A stretch of DNA of 64,000 nt from Anderseniella sp. Its GTDB lineage: Bacteria; Pseudomonadota; Alphaproteobacteria; Rhizobiales; Aestuariivirgaceae. Where the stretch lies: NCBI GenBank assembly GCA_028289645.1, contig JANQOK010000014.1:124001-188000 (forward strand). The letters are read 5' to 3'. Positions within the stretch are counted from its first letter, which is position 1. Every line of letters begins with the position of its first letter. The notes beneath the pieces are model-generated. The model was not told where the DNA came from. It saw only the letters and a list, made by a program, of their open reading frames with translations, and ran no database searches. Position numbers and translations under genes: made by a program. This document shows, in pieces, positions 36,482 to 44,930 of the stretch.

Positions 36482-37432
36482 ATGCACAACCGCCTAGACG
36501 CATCACACCAGTGGAAGAGTTCCGGTGACATTGAGGTATTTCGGAAACCTGGAGAGGATATCGACGCCAGAAAGTATCTGGTTTTCATGTCGGCCTCGGA
36601 AAGTGTCGATTTCCAACACGACTTCTTGCTTGAGGCAGGTCGTGGTTTCGACCTGGCGGTGCGCTACTACTTTCAACCGGACCCGCATGATCCTCTGCTG
36701 ACAACAGCCGACTATGCGCTGACCGGTGGTTTGTCAAAGTTCCATGCAGCACAGCAGTTCCTGATCAATGAGGATTTACTTGACCGCTATGATGCATACA
36801 TGTTCATGGACGGGGACATTGACTTTGCCGCAGGTGATCTGGACCGCCTGCTGCTGACCTCGACCGCTATGGGATTTGACTTGTCTCAGGCAGCTCTGAC
36901 TGACAACTCACACACATCGTGGCATGTAACCAAAGCAAGCACGAAATTCATATGCCGCGAAACCTCTTTCGTTGAGGTCATGGCACCGTGCTTTTCGCGC
37001 CAAGCACTGAAGAAAGTCATCGATACCTTTGGCGAGAGCATCTCAAGCTACGGAATCGATTTTGCATGGGGCCGGATCCTCGAAGAACACAAGATTGGGA
37101 TCATCGATACAGTGAGAATGCGTCATGCGAATCCGATAGATCTGCTCCACGGTTCATTCTACACCTACCTGCGTTCAATACAGGTGGACCCTCGTGCCGA
37201 GCAGAGGCTGATGTTTGAACGCTACGGAATCTCTCCGCTGGAACGGCCGCACGACAAAGCAGGATACCTGCTGAAAGACAAGGAGCGCAGGACCACGCTG
37301 ACGCGAGTTCCCCTGGCCCGACTGCCGAGGGCTTTTGCCAGCCGCATGAGATGGCAGGATTTCCCGGCAATTCAATTGGCGAAACTGCTGAGGAAAGACG
37401 TTACCGTCTCTTTGCGGCATGAATTGCCATGA
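36482..37432 (+). CDS. DUF707-like putative glycosyltransferase
   Basis: 316 residues, soluble. KYLVFMSASESVDFQHDFLLEAGRGFDLAVRYY at the start, then LDRYDAYMFMDGDIDFAAGDLDRLLL (a DGDxDF segment near residue 103 that looks like a metal-binding DxD), and GIDFAWGRILEEHKIGIIDTVRMRH. This resembles the DUF707 family, proposed to be nucleotide-sugar dependent transferases. No known activity. It faces the lanthipeptide operon, with 147 bases between the two stop codons. Confidence 0.6.
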   Translation: MHNRLDASHQWKSSGDIEVFRKPGEDIDARKYLVFMSASESVDFQHDFLLEAGRGFDLAVRYYFQPDPHDPLLTTADYALTGGLSKFHAAQQFLINEDLLDRYDAYMFMDGDIDFAAGDLDRLLLTSTAMGFDLSQAALTDNSHTSWHVTKASTKFICRETSFVEVMAPCFSRQALKKVIDTFGESISSYGIDFAWGRILEEHKIGIIDTVRMRHANPIDLLHGSFYTYLRSIQVDPRAEQRLMFERYGISPLERPHDKAGYLLKDKERRTTLTRVPLARLPRAFASRMRWQDFPAIQLAKLLRKDVTVSLRHELP

Positions 37433-37579
37433 CTCGTCCGATGTTGACGGATGACGCAGAACACAGCAGGCACCCTCGCCCGGAGAGCGGTCGTTGGTTT
37501 CCAACAGTGTTTTGGGGACCTTGAGATTGGCTTCTGACAGCCTATTGCAAGATGACACACATTGACGTTCAAGCGGGCG

Positions 37580-38773
37580 TCACCTGTCTCTCAGTTTTTC
37601 GACGTCAATATCGACGAACAAGCGCCGGCGTGGACGGACAAGCCGGTTGAAGAACAACCCGATCCCAGCGGCACCTGTCGCATAGTCGTTTGAGATACGG
37701 GACAACCAACGTCCGGGATACGCGGTACCTTCCGGTTTCACGATTTTAAACCACAGGATGGTGTCAGCAATGTCGTGCGCTTTGTGCTGGTAGTCCGCGT
37801 CTCCCGTGACATGAAACATATCGAGCATGAGTTCGCCGATGCCCGCCAGGCCCTCGAACAGACCGGGACAAAACGAGTATTTGACGAAAGCGTCGCTTGC
37901 GACCTTGCAGGCCAGCTTTTTGTAGCGCCTGGTACCGAGCAGAGAATAAAACCGGATTAGCGTGCAACCCACGCCGGCACTGCCGTGAACCCAGTACGGG
38001 TACAGTATGGTATCGCCGTCATGCCGCTTCCACTGCCACCCCACCTCGCTTTCGACTTTGTTGGCGATTTCAAACTCCAGGCCCCGCACAGCACAAGATC
38101 GAAAGTCGTCCCTGCCCGTTGCAATATGCAGATACAGCAAAAACAGCGCTATACCGCTGGCGCCATATCCAAACCCATAGTGCACAGCCTCGTCCTGATG
38201 ATGCCAGCAGCACGTCTGGCCATTGACACGCGCCGACTGAAGAAGGTGTTCGCCGGCACACTCAGCCTGCTCCAGGTAGTCTCTGTTCCCGGTATGGATA
38301 TAGAGATGCAGGCTCGCGAAACCCCATCCTGCCACACCCAGCAACATGTTAGGTTCTTTGTAAAGTAGCGGCGACTGATAGGCGAGCCGCATCGCGCTTT
38401 CGGCTTCTTTCCTAAGCCCAATCTCTAAAAAGGTGTAGGCGATCCCTGCCAAGCCAAGATGCAATCCCGGCGGATGTGTGCCAACGCCAAGTGGTTGTTT
38501 GCGCAACCAGCCGACCAGTTCTTCAGGCAGGTCTTTCAGCACTTGTTTCAGGAACAGGACCGTTCCGCACGCGCCGAATGCGACACTTAGAGAATTGGTC
38601 TGGAAGACAACGCTGTCGGCAGGCCAAACCCTATCGCTGCGCTCATAGTCTGCTGTGTTCAAAACATAACGGCGCATGTCACGCAGTTCTTGGTCCAGAT
38701 TGAGACTCAAAGGTGCACAACAGGTACTGCCCGGCTGAACTGCATGTTGTGTGTCATTTGCGGAAATGTCCAT
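37580..38773 (-). CDS. LanC-like cyclase, separate from its kinase, lacking zinc ligands
   Basis: 397 residues with the LanC alpha-toroid repeats, each marked by a Gly-rich turn: HLGLAGIA (105), LLGVAGWG (144), GYGASGIA (202), VHGSAGVG (262), FEGLAGIG (306), ATGAAGIG (365). It should close (methyl)lanthionine or labionin rings on the precursor encoded upstream. Zinc-type LanC enzymes have Cys at the start of the fourth and Cys-His in the fifth; here they are Val262 and Phe306-Glu307, so the zinc site is lost, as in the cyclase domains of class III LanKC. Starts 9 bases after the kinase gene with AGGT upstream. It corresponds to the C-terminal third of LanKC as a free protein. Confidence 0.88.
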   Translation of the reverse strand: MDISANDTQHAVQPGSTCCAPLSLNLDQELRDMRRYVLNTADYERSDRVWPADSVVFQTNSLSVAFGACGTVLFLKQVLKDLPEELVGWLRKQPLGVGTHPPGLHLGLAGIAYTFLEIGLRKEAESAMRLAYQSPLLYKEPNMLLGVAGWGFASLHLYIHTGNRDYLEQAECAGEHLLQSARVNGQTCCWHHQDEAVHYGFGYGASGIALFLLYLHIATGRDDFRSCAVRGLEFEIANKVESEVGWQWKRHDGDTILYPYWVHGSAGVGCTLIRFYSLLGTRRYKKLACKVASDAFVKYSFCPGLFEGLAGIGELMLDMFHVTGDADYQHKAHDIADTILWFKIVKPEGTAYPGRWLSRISNDYATGAAGIGLFFNRLVRPRRRLFVDIDVEKLRDR

Positions 38774-38782
38774 TGCGGTTAC

Positions 38783-40306
38783 CTAGACCTCCCAGCGGGC
38801 AAGAGTGTCTTTTGCCGCATCCACATCGCCTTCCTTGAGGCTGTTGATGACTGCTTTGACTTCGGCCGGCAGTCCTAAGTCGATAAACTTGTCGAGAAAG
38901 ATCGACTGGGCGCCCGGGTTCAGTGTGAACAGGTAGTTGGCGGGAACGACGCTCTTGTAAAGGATCATCGCAATGGCGTAGAAATCATCTTCCGGCAGAA
39001 GCCCCGTTCGCGACGCTCTGGCCGGATTCATGAAACCGGCGGTTCCCCACTGTGTGGCATAGGATACGAATTCAGCGTCATCGTGCTCCAAAACGCTGCT
39101 CTCAAAATCGATGAACCATATTTTCTCCGTCTCTGCATCGATAATAATATTGCTTGGAGAGAGGTCTCCGAAAAGCACGCCTTCCCCGTGAACGTCCGAC
39201 ATCATCCGGATCAGAGCTGTCGCAATGCGCCGAAATTTCGGTACAAAGCGGTCGATGGTCCCGCTTCGTCGAATGTAGGGAGCCAGAACTATGTCGTCTT
39301 GTGCCCAATACGCATCCAGGCTGACGCCGGCAATGTGCTCTTCCACCAGGAAGGTGTGCTCCCAGGTCTTGAACAAGTCTATGGCGGCAGGCACAAAGTC
39401 CAGAGACTTCAGGCGCTGCAGTATGGTGTGTTCCCGTTCAAGCAGAAAAACCGCGTCCCACGACCGGTCGCCAATGTTCCAGCAGTTGGTGCACGGGCGG
39501 GCCTCTTTGATAATGACAGATCTCTCCGTTACAGTATCGACTGCGGAATAAACGCCACCGGCATTGGAGAAGCTTATTGCTCCTTCGACCAGAAATCGAT
39601 CATTCAGCAGTGCGCCCTGGTCGGAAATCTCGTCAGGCATTGCTCGGCAGGGATCGCTGACCCAGTCAGGCAAGTGAAAGTACGGCAGCCGCTGGTCCGC
39701 TACATACTCTCCCTCGGGCGAGACCAGATATGATGTGCGGGTCCCATCTATGTTGAGGCTGTGCGGAGGTCGAAAACCGCCATACCGGTAGAACAAGACC
39801 TTGCTGTCCTTGTAGCGCTGGTCAGAGAGAATGTAGGGGCCTTCGATATGTTCCCGGTTGGTATGTAGATACAGCTTTTCGATCAGCTTCTTAAAAGCCT
39901 GCTCGTTATCTGGATAAATGGTCATGAACTTGCCCGACTGCCCCCGGCCCTGCAGCTTCGAATTGAGCAGGTGCAACAACCTTGGATCGCCTGCGATCTT
40001 GAACATCACTCCGTCTTGGACACAAATCGGTACAACGATATCAAGAACTTGCAACGCATGTTGTGACAAGGCCGACACGTGGATCTTAAATCCCTGAACA
40101 ACTGGGGCATGGCTGCCATGCCCATCGGCCATACAATACGCATGCATCCATATGTCGTCGCGTTGCAGTTTCCATTGGGCGGGCAGCAGTGTCTTGAGCC
40201 GGTCGACAAACTCATTGGACAGTTGATAGTGAGCCAGCGTCTCGTAGAATTCCGGGTGTGCCAAGCTGAAGATGTTGTGTGCGTCGATGTCAGCCGCGTA
40301 ATTCAT
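38783..40306 (-). CDS. class III LanKC-like lyase-kinase, without cyclase domain
   Basis: 507 residues. Residues ~1-220 match the phospho-Ser/Thr lyase half of LanKC/LanL: VQGFKIHVSALSQHA (Lys74, His76), MFKIAGDPRLLHLLNS, GKFMTIYP, EGPYILSDQRY and FYRYGGFRPPHS. Residues ~235-490 are a protein kinase: loop SNAGGVYSAVD, Lys267 in IIKEARP, catalytic Asp381 in FGDLSPSNIIID, and DFE at 400-402 in place of DFG. It should phosphorylate Ser/Thr of the precursor and eliminate the phosphate to give dehydroamino acids. The protein ends where the LanC domain would start; that domain is the next gene. No membrane segment. Confidence 0.9.
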   Translation of the reverse strand: MNYAADIDAHNIFSLAHPEFYETLAHYQLSNEFVDRLKTLLPAQWKLQRDDIWMHAYCMADGHGSHAPVVQGFKIHVSALSQHALQVLDIVVPICVQDGVMFKIAGDPRLLHLLNSKLQGRGQSGKFMTIYPDNEQAFKKLIEKLYLHTNREHIEGPYILSDQRYKDSKVLFYRYGGFRPPHSLNIDGTRTSYLVSPEGEYVADQRLPYFHLPDWVSDPCRAMPDEISDQGALLNDRFLVEGAISFSNAGGVYSAVDTVTERSVIIKEARPCTNCWNIGDRSWDAVFLLEREHTILQRLKSLDFVPAAIDLFKTWEHTFLVEEHIAGVSLDAYWAQDDIVLAPYIRRSGTIDRFVPKFRRIATALIRMMSDVHGEGVLFGDLSPSNIIIDAETEKIWFIDFESSVLEHDDAEFVSYATQWGTAGFMNPARASRTGLLPEDDFYAIAMILYKSVVPANYLFTLNPGAQSIFLDKFIDLGLPAEVKAVINSLKEGDVDAAKDTLARWEV

Positions 40307-40361
40307 GATTGACCTGTTTGAAATGAAAGCAACTGTTCAGGGTGCATCAGAATGCTGCTCA

Positions 40362-40380
40362 GGCAGGAAGCATTCCTGCC
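40362..40380 (-). promoter_or_regulatory. perfect stem-loop between precursor and synthetase genes
   Basis: GGCAGGAA and TTCCTGCC form an 8-bp perfect stem with a 3-base loop, 38 bases after the precursor stop codon and about 55 bases before the kinase start. No T-run follows. Such a hairpin can stop part of the transcripts or protect the 3' end of the precursor message, so that more precursor than enzyme is made. Structure is seen; role is inferred. Confidence 0.6.
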
Positions 40381-40418
40381 CAAGCGCATTTGCAATCACT
40401 GGATTGCGGTCAATTGCA

Positions 40419-40679
40419 TTACCCTGCAGGACGGGCGGGTGCCGGGGCCGGTTCTGTCGGGGAAGGCGCAGGGGCTGCAATTGTTTGGCTGTTGATTTCA
40501 CAGCCATTGCTGTTCGCGCTACAGCATTTACTCACCCCACTCTTGAAAAGGGCGTCTGTGCCGGCGGTAAGGTCATCGATCTTTTGCAGGCCACGAACAA
40601 CACCTTCTGCAATCAGGTCCAGCTTCTTTTGTTCTTCCGGCGACAGGCATGTGCCCTTATCATTAGAATTCTTGGCCAT
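40419..40679 (-). CDS. lanthipeptide precursor peptide, class III type
   Basis: 86 residues starting MAKNSNDKGTCLSPEEQKK; GGAG lies 8 bases before the ATG (a 100-residue frame is open but its first 14 codons lack this). Residues ~13-37 form a probable amphipathic leader helix (EEQKKLDLIAEGVVRGLQKI). The core holds SGVSKCC (47-53) directly followed by SANSNGC (54-60): two S-x2-S-x2-C motifs, the labionin/lanthionine pattern of class III, plus an extra Cys52 and Ser64/Thr66. The last 20 residues are a Pro/Ala-rich tail (APAPSPTEPAPAP). No GG cleavage site. It is followed by the lyase-kinase and LanC genes on the same strand. Confidence 0.85.
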   Translation of the reverse strand: MAKNSNDKGTCLSPEEQKKLDLIAEGVVRGLQKIDDLTAGTDALFKSGVSKCCSANSNGCEINSQTIAAPAPSPTEPAPAPARPAG

Positions 40680-41270
40680 ATCAATTACTCCAATTACTAC
40701 CATTGCCGCGCAATTCATCATTGCGAAGTTAGTGCAAGATATTGGCGGCGGTTATCAGGTTGGCTGGTTAAGCACACGCCACATAAATACGGCTTTAGTG
40801 CTGTATCCATCCACTCATCAGTCAGCCAGCGACCAAGTTTTTTGGTACAAATGGCTCGGCAAAGATCTTGTTGGAACAGCAAATAACAATGCTGAAAACT
40901 TTGCCTGAGTTTCACGGTAATAATTATCCGCACGAAGTCTGTGAGTTTCCCCACGTTGATTGCTCAGCCACTCCAGACGTGGTCTGAATTCGTAAAATGT
41001 TCCCGCGTAACTGGGTCTTCCGAGTTTGAAAATCCCCCTGCAGATAACCGGAACTCCACCACCAGGTCGCAGTCTCTTTCCGGGTGTTGTCTCCCTCGTG
41101 AACGGGAAAATACTTTGAATGAACACAGTTGCCGGCATATCGGAATCAGAGCCACAATGCTTCGATTGTCAGCGTTTCCTTGGCGACGTGTTCCACGTCC
41201 TGATGCTTGCAAATCCGGGAATCAGATGAGTACTTTGCCCTTGCGGAATAAGACGGGAGGGTGAGGCAGG
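40680..41270. other. divergent intergenic region, lanthipeptide operon and GMC gene
   Basis: About 590 bases with no credible gene; frames here lack family patterns. It should contain the promoter of the lanthipeptide operon (leftward) and of the GMC oxidoreductase (rightward). I found no second precursor gene, no clear terminator and no long repeat. Confidence 0.5.
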
Positions 41271-42887
41271 ATGAGCACAGGTTCAGGATCAATCGGCACC
41301 TATGATTACATCATTGTAGGAGCCGGGTCTGCCGGGTGTGTGCTGGCAAACCGTCTCACCGCTTCGGGACAACACAAGGTCCTGCTGCTGGAAGCAGGCG
41401 GGCGTGATCTCAATACCTGGATCCACATTCCCATCGGTTACGCGAAAACGTTCCGGAACCGTCGTGTCAACTGGATGTATGAGACGGAGCCCGAACCGGA
41501 ACTCAATGGCCGCAGGATATACCAGCCGCGCGGCAAGGTGCTGGGCGGGACCAGTTCCATAAATGGACTGTTGTACATACGCGGTCAGCGGGAAGACTTT
41601 GATCTCTGGCGGCAGTTGGGTAACGCGGGATGGTCTTACGCAGACGTCCTGCCGTACTTCAGGCGGGCCGAAGATCAGCAGCGCGGAGAAGACAACCTGC
41701 ACGGTGTCGGCGGGCCTCTCGCCGTCTCAGACCAGCGCCAGTCACACCCCTTGTGTGATGCGTTCATCGCAGCTGGCGTCGAACAGGGACTGCCCCACAA
41801 CCACGACTTCAATGGCGATCGCCAGGAAGGTGTTGGTTACTTTCAGACGACATCGCGCAACGGCCGGCGCTGCAGCACCGCGGTGGGATACCTCAATCCG
41901 GCCAGATCTCGCGCCAACCTGCGAATTGAAACCCACGCCCATGCCACACAGGTGCAGATTGAAGACGCCGCCGCGTGCGGGGTAGAGTTTGTCCAGAACG
42001 GAACTGCGAAATCCGCACATGCATCTGGAGAGGTCATCCTGTGCGGAGGCGCGATCAACTCTCCTCAGCTTCTGGAACTGTCGGGTATCGGCAACGCGGA
42101 CATTCTGAACAATCTCGGCATCCCTGTCGCCTGTCATCTGCCCGGCGTCGGGGAAAACCTGCAAGACCATTTTCAAGTCCGCATGGTATTGCGCGCCAAG
42201 CAAGCGGTCACCCTGAACGACGCCGCCCGATCATGGCTGGGCAAGGTGAAGCTGGGTCTGCAGTATGCCCTCTTCCGCACCGGTCCGCTAACCGTCAGCG
42301 CAGGGTATGCGGCTGCGTTCTTCAGGACAAACCCCTCCCTGGTCTCACCGGACATTCAGGTTCATTTCATCTTGTTCAGTTCCGACAGGATGGGAGAGAA
42401 GCTGCATCCCTTCTCCGGATTCACGGCTTCGATCTGCCAGCTTCGACCGGAAAGCCGCGGAACCATACACGCAGTCAGTGCCGACCCGTTCGCTGCGCCG
42501 GCAATCAACGTCAACTACCTGTCAAAGGAAACTGACCGTCTGGCCAACGTCAACGCCCTGAAGAAACTGCGGGAGATCCTTGCAGCTGATGCAATGAAGC
42601 CCTTTCTGGCCGAGGAGATGGAGCCCGGGGCCCATGTCCGCAGCGACGAAGACCTGCTGCAGTTCTGCCGCGATGTGGGCACCACCGTCTACCACCCGGT
42701 CGGCACCTGTTCCATGGGCACGACCAGCAGTGCAGTCGTCGATCCGGAGCTCAAAGTCCGCGGCATCACGGGGCTGAGGATCGCAGACGGCTCCATCATG
42801 CCGCGCCTCGTCTCCGGCAACACCAACGCCCCAATCGTGATGATCGGTGAAAAGGCTTCCGACATGATCCTGGCAGACGCACCATAA
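41271..42887 (+). CDS. GMC-family FAD oxidoreductase (choline dehydrogenase-like)
   Basis: 538 residues, the standard GMC length. FAD site YIIVGAGSAGCVLANRL at the N-terminus; GMC signature 1 PRGKVLGGTSSINGLLYIRGQ near residue 85; signature 2 GEVILCGGAINSPQLLELSGIG near 255; the catalytic His in VYHPVGTCSMG (~475) and Asn in VSGNTNAPIVMIGEKASDMI at the C-terminus. It oxidises an alcohol to an aldehyde or ketone; the substrate is unknown, but an aldehyde dehydrogenase 3.4 kb downstream could take the product. GAGGC lies about 6 bases before the ATG. Confidence 0.9.
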   Translation: MSTGSGSIGTYDYIIVGAGSAGCVLANRLTASGQHKVLLLEAGGRDLNTWIHIPIGYAKTFRNRRVNWMYETEPEPELNGRRIYQPRGKVLGGTSSINGLLYIRGQREDFDLWRQLGNAGWSYADVLPYFRRAEDQQRGEDNLHGVGGPLAVSDQRQSHPLCDAFIAAGVEQGLPHNHDFNGDRQEGVGYFQTTSRNGRRCSTAVGYLNPARSRANLRIETHAHATQVQIEDAAACGVEFVQNGTAKSAHASGEVILCGGAINSPQLLELSGIGNADILNNLGIPVACHLPGVGENLQDHFQVRMVLRAKQAVTLNDAARSWLGKVKLGLQYALFRTGPLTVSAGYAAAFFRTNPSLVSPDIQVHFILFSSDRMGEKLHPFSGFTASICQLRPESRGTIHAVSADPFAAPAINVNYLSKETDRLANVNALKKLREILAADAMKPFLAEEMEPGAHVRSDEDLLQFCRDVGTTVYHPVGTCSMGTTSSAVVDPELKVRGITGLRIADGSIMPRLVSGNTNAPIVMIGEKASDMILADAP

Positions 42888-42948
42888 GTCTGTCGCGTGC
42901 AGTTACTGACGGCTCACCAAACGAAAATCCCGGTGACCGATAGCGCGA

Positions 42949-43551
42949 CTACACTCCGGCCGGATTTTCCAGATCTGCGCCAATGTCTTTCAGGTCCTGA
43001 TACCGGTCACCGATACGATGATGAGGTCTGCCGCCGGTCGCGCCACCGAATGCGACGATCAGTTCATCATCGGCAGGCGCATCGTAGATCGAAAACTGCA
43101 CCGTGAGATAATGCGAGCGCCGCCCGGTATCGTTTTTGTCCATCAGCGGGATCTGGAGCTGTGTGTTGGCCGGCCCGCGGGTGTTGGTGAAGCCGAGATA
43201 GCTTTTTGCATCGACAGCCTGGCGATAGAAATTGCCGAAATGCAGTGTATGGATCAAGGCAGATGCGTGTTCCAACTCGCAATCGGTGCCTGCCATGCAG
43301 GCCTTGCCATAAGCTTCAATCTTGTGACCGCCACCAGCCAGCCCGATTATCCTGTCTGTCAGCAGTTTGCCCAGTTGTGGACCCATGGACTTGATCTCCG
43401 GCCTCAGGTCTTCAACGTATCCGCGGCCTGCCCAAGGGTTTTTTAGCACTGCCGCAACCCCAATGAGACGCAAGGGTGGACTGGCCTCCTTCTCGCCCTC
43501 ATAGAGAACGTCCTCGTCAAACGTCACAAGTTTCCTGATCCGCAGGCTCAT
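42949..43551 (-). CDS. amino acid synthesis (DUF1185-type) family protein
   Basis: 200 residues: MSLRIRKLVTFDEDVLYEGE, then LRLIGVAAVLKNPWAGRGYVEDLRP, LGKLLTDRIIGLAGGG and EAYGKACMAGTDCELEHASALIHTLHFGN. This matches the 'amino acid synthesis' family (AA_synth), whose chemistry is not settled and which often lies beside flavin reductases and LLM monooxygenases. AGGAGGAAATT directly precedes the ATG. It is the last gene of a five-gene minus-strand run, about 45 bases after the flavin reductase gene. Confidence 0.82.
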   Translation of the reverse strand: MSLRIRKLVTFDEDVLYEGEKEASPPLRLIGVAAVLKNPWAGRGYVEDLRPEIKSMGPQLGKLLTDRIIGLAGGGHKIEAYGKACMAGTDCELEHASALIHTLHFGNFYRQAVDAKSYLGFTNTRGPANTQLQIPLMDKNDTGRRSHYLTVQFSIYDAPADDELIVAFGGATGGRPHHRIGDRYQDLKDIGADLENPAGV

Positions 43552-43596
43552 AATTTCCTCCTGAAAAGCGAGTGTGTTCCCGCCAAATACTGTTGC

Positions 43597-44523
43597 CTAT
43601 CCGACTGGTCGGACCACTCCTTCAATTTCGTCCCCCATGTAGACGGCAAATCCTCCTTGCCGCGCCTCGCCGACATAGCGTTCCAGCATGTCACGCATGG
43701 CGCTGTCCCGGATGCGGTCAAAGGGAATGTCGTCAAAGGCGAAAAATCCTGTGCCGGCTGGCGCCGGGCCGGAAGCCTGGCCGCGATAGTAGATCGTTAC
43801 CCGACCGGTGCGGTTGTCCTCGAAAACGGCGTACACGAATTCGATGGCTGTGCTCAGCTGCGTTTCGTCATACTTCTGCTTGAGGGCTGTCAGGTTGCAG
43901 CTCGCTGTTGTGTCACCGACGGTGGGCACCTTGAGATCACCGGTGTCCGGCTCTACCTCCAGCAGCACGCGACCTGACTGCTCATATACCGCTCCGATAA
44001 TGGTGTTGGTATTTCGTGCAACGGCGTCGACTAGCGGGTCTTCAAGTCCAAGCGTGAAGTAAGCACCGCGAAAATAGCCCAACGGCCGGCCTTTGCCCTG
44101 ACCGAAATCCAAAACCCGGCCAACTAGGATTACATGGTCGCCGGCATCTACTAGGTCATGATGGGCGCATTCAAACCAGGCGAGCGCATCGTCAATCACC
44201 GGGGTATCGGTCCTGCCCGGATGCCAGGGCGCAATGTCGAACTTGTCCGTCCGTCGTGACGCGAACAGGCCCGAAATGTCCTTCTGCTCCTCCGACAGGA
44301 CATTGACGGAAAAGTGCCGGGCGCCGCTGAAAACCTCGCAACTGGCCGCCGACCGGGCTATGCAAACCAGTATCAATGGAGGATCAAGAGACACCGACGT
44401 GAACGAGTTGGCTGTGAACCCGCGTGGCGTTCCATCATCTTCTTTCGTCGCGATGATGGTGACGCCGGTTGCAAACTGGCTGAGTGCTGCACGAAGCAGT
44501 TTTGGATCCGGCGTCCCGGTCAT
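43597..44523 (-). CDS. flavin reductase (HpaC/RutF type) with extra C-terminal domain
   Basis: 308 residues. The first ~165 are a FMN-binding split-barrel flavin reductase: [42 protein letters not shown], then [15 protein letters not shown] and [13 protein letters not shown]. The remaining ~140 residues form a second domain ([34 protein letters not shown]) that looks like a NUDIX fold without the NUDIX box. It would supply reduced FMN to the LLM-class monooxygenase encoded 6 kb away. ATG overlaps the stop of the CoA-transferase remnant (ATGA), with AGGAG 9 bases upstream. Confidence 0.85.
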   Translation of the reverse strand: MTGTPDPKLLRAALSQFATGVTIIATKEDDGTPRGFTANSFTSVSLDPPLILVCIARSAASCEVFSGARHFSVNVLSEEQKDISGLFASRRTDKFDIAPWHPGRTDTPVIDDALAWFECAHHDLVDAGDHVILVGRVLDFGQGKGRPLGYFRGAYFTLGLEDPLVDAVARNTNTIIGAVYEQSGRVLLEVEPDTGDLKVPTVGDTTASCNLTALKQKYDETQLSTAIEFVYAVFEDNRTGRVTIYYRGQASGPAPAGTGFFAFDDIPFDRIRDSAMRDMLERYVGEARQGGFAVYMGDEIEGVVRPVG

Positions 44524-44930
44524 GCTCTGTAACTCCTGGGTTCGCAATTCAGATACCGCTCATTGTCGGCACCCAGCACCGGAGCGGTCCTAAAGCGCGG
44601 AGGCGGTGTCTTGCTGAATCGGCGTGTCCAACCTTTGACGATGTAATTGACCAGTGTCGCGTTTTCCCGCCGGCCTGCCTTCATCGGCGTCGAAGCAACC
44701 GGTCCGGTGATGGACATCAGTCCGCCCATCGCCTGCGCGACAAAATCGTAGGACGGCCACTTCACATAGGGGCTCTCACCGTTGCTGCGGCTGGTTTCAC
44801 CACCAGGACGTTCGATCTTGATGACTTCCGCACCGTGATCTGCCAGCATCATGGTGCAGTAAGGGCCGGACAGCATGCGGCTGAAGTCAAGCACTAGGAC
44901 ACCTGCCAGTATGCCAGGATTATCCGACAT
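44520..44930 (-). pseudogene. CaiB/BaiF CoA-transferase remnant with two internal deletions
   Basis: A 136-codon open frame with a perfect ribosome binding site (AGGAGGGG, 4 bases before the ATG). It starts exactly like a family III CoA-transferase: [35 protein letters not shown]. From SPY it jumps to [16 protein letters not shown], which lies about 65-70 residues later in intact proteins, then jumps again to a C-terminal piece [19 protein letters not shown]. Intact members have about 400 residues, so around two thirds is missing, including the catalytic Asp region. Both deletions keep the frame, so a short product could still be made and translation can still couple to the flavin reductase. 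Confidence 0.8.

Noticed and set aside
40718-40954. 78-codon minus-strand frame considered as a second lanthipeptide precursor
   Set aside because: No ribosome binding site, no leader-like helix, and scattered Cys without S-x2-S-x2-C motifs; it spans the likely promoter region of the real operon.
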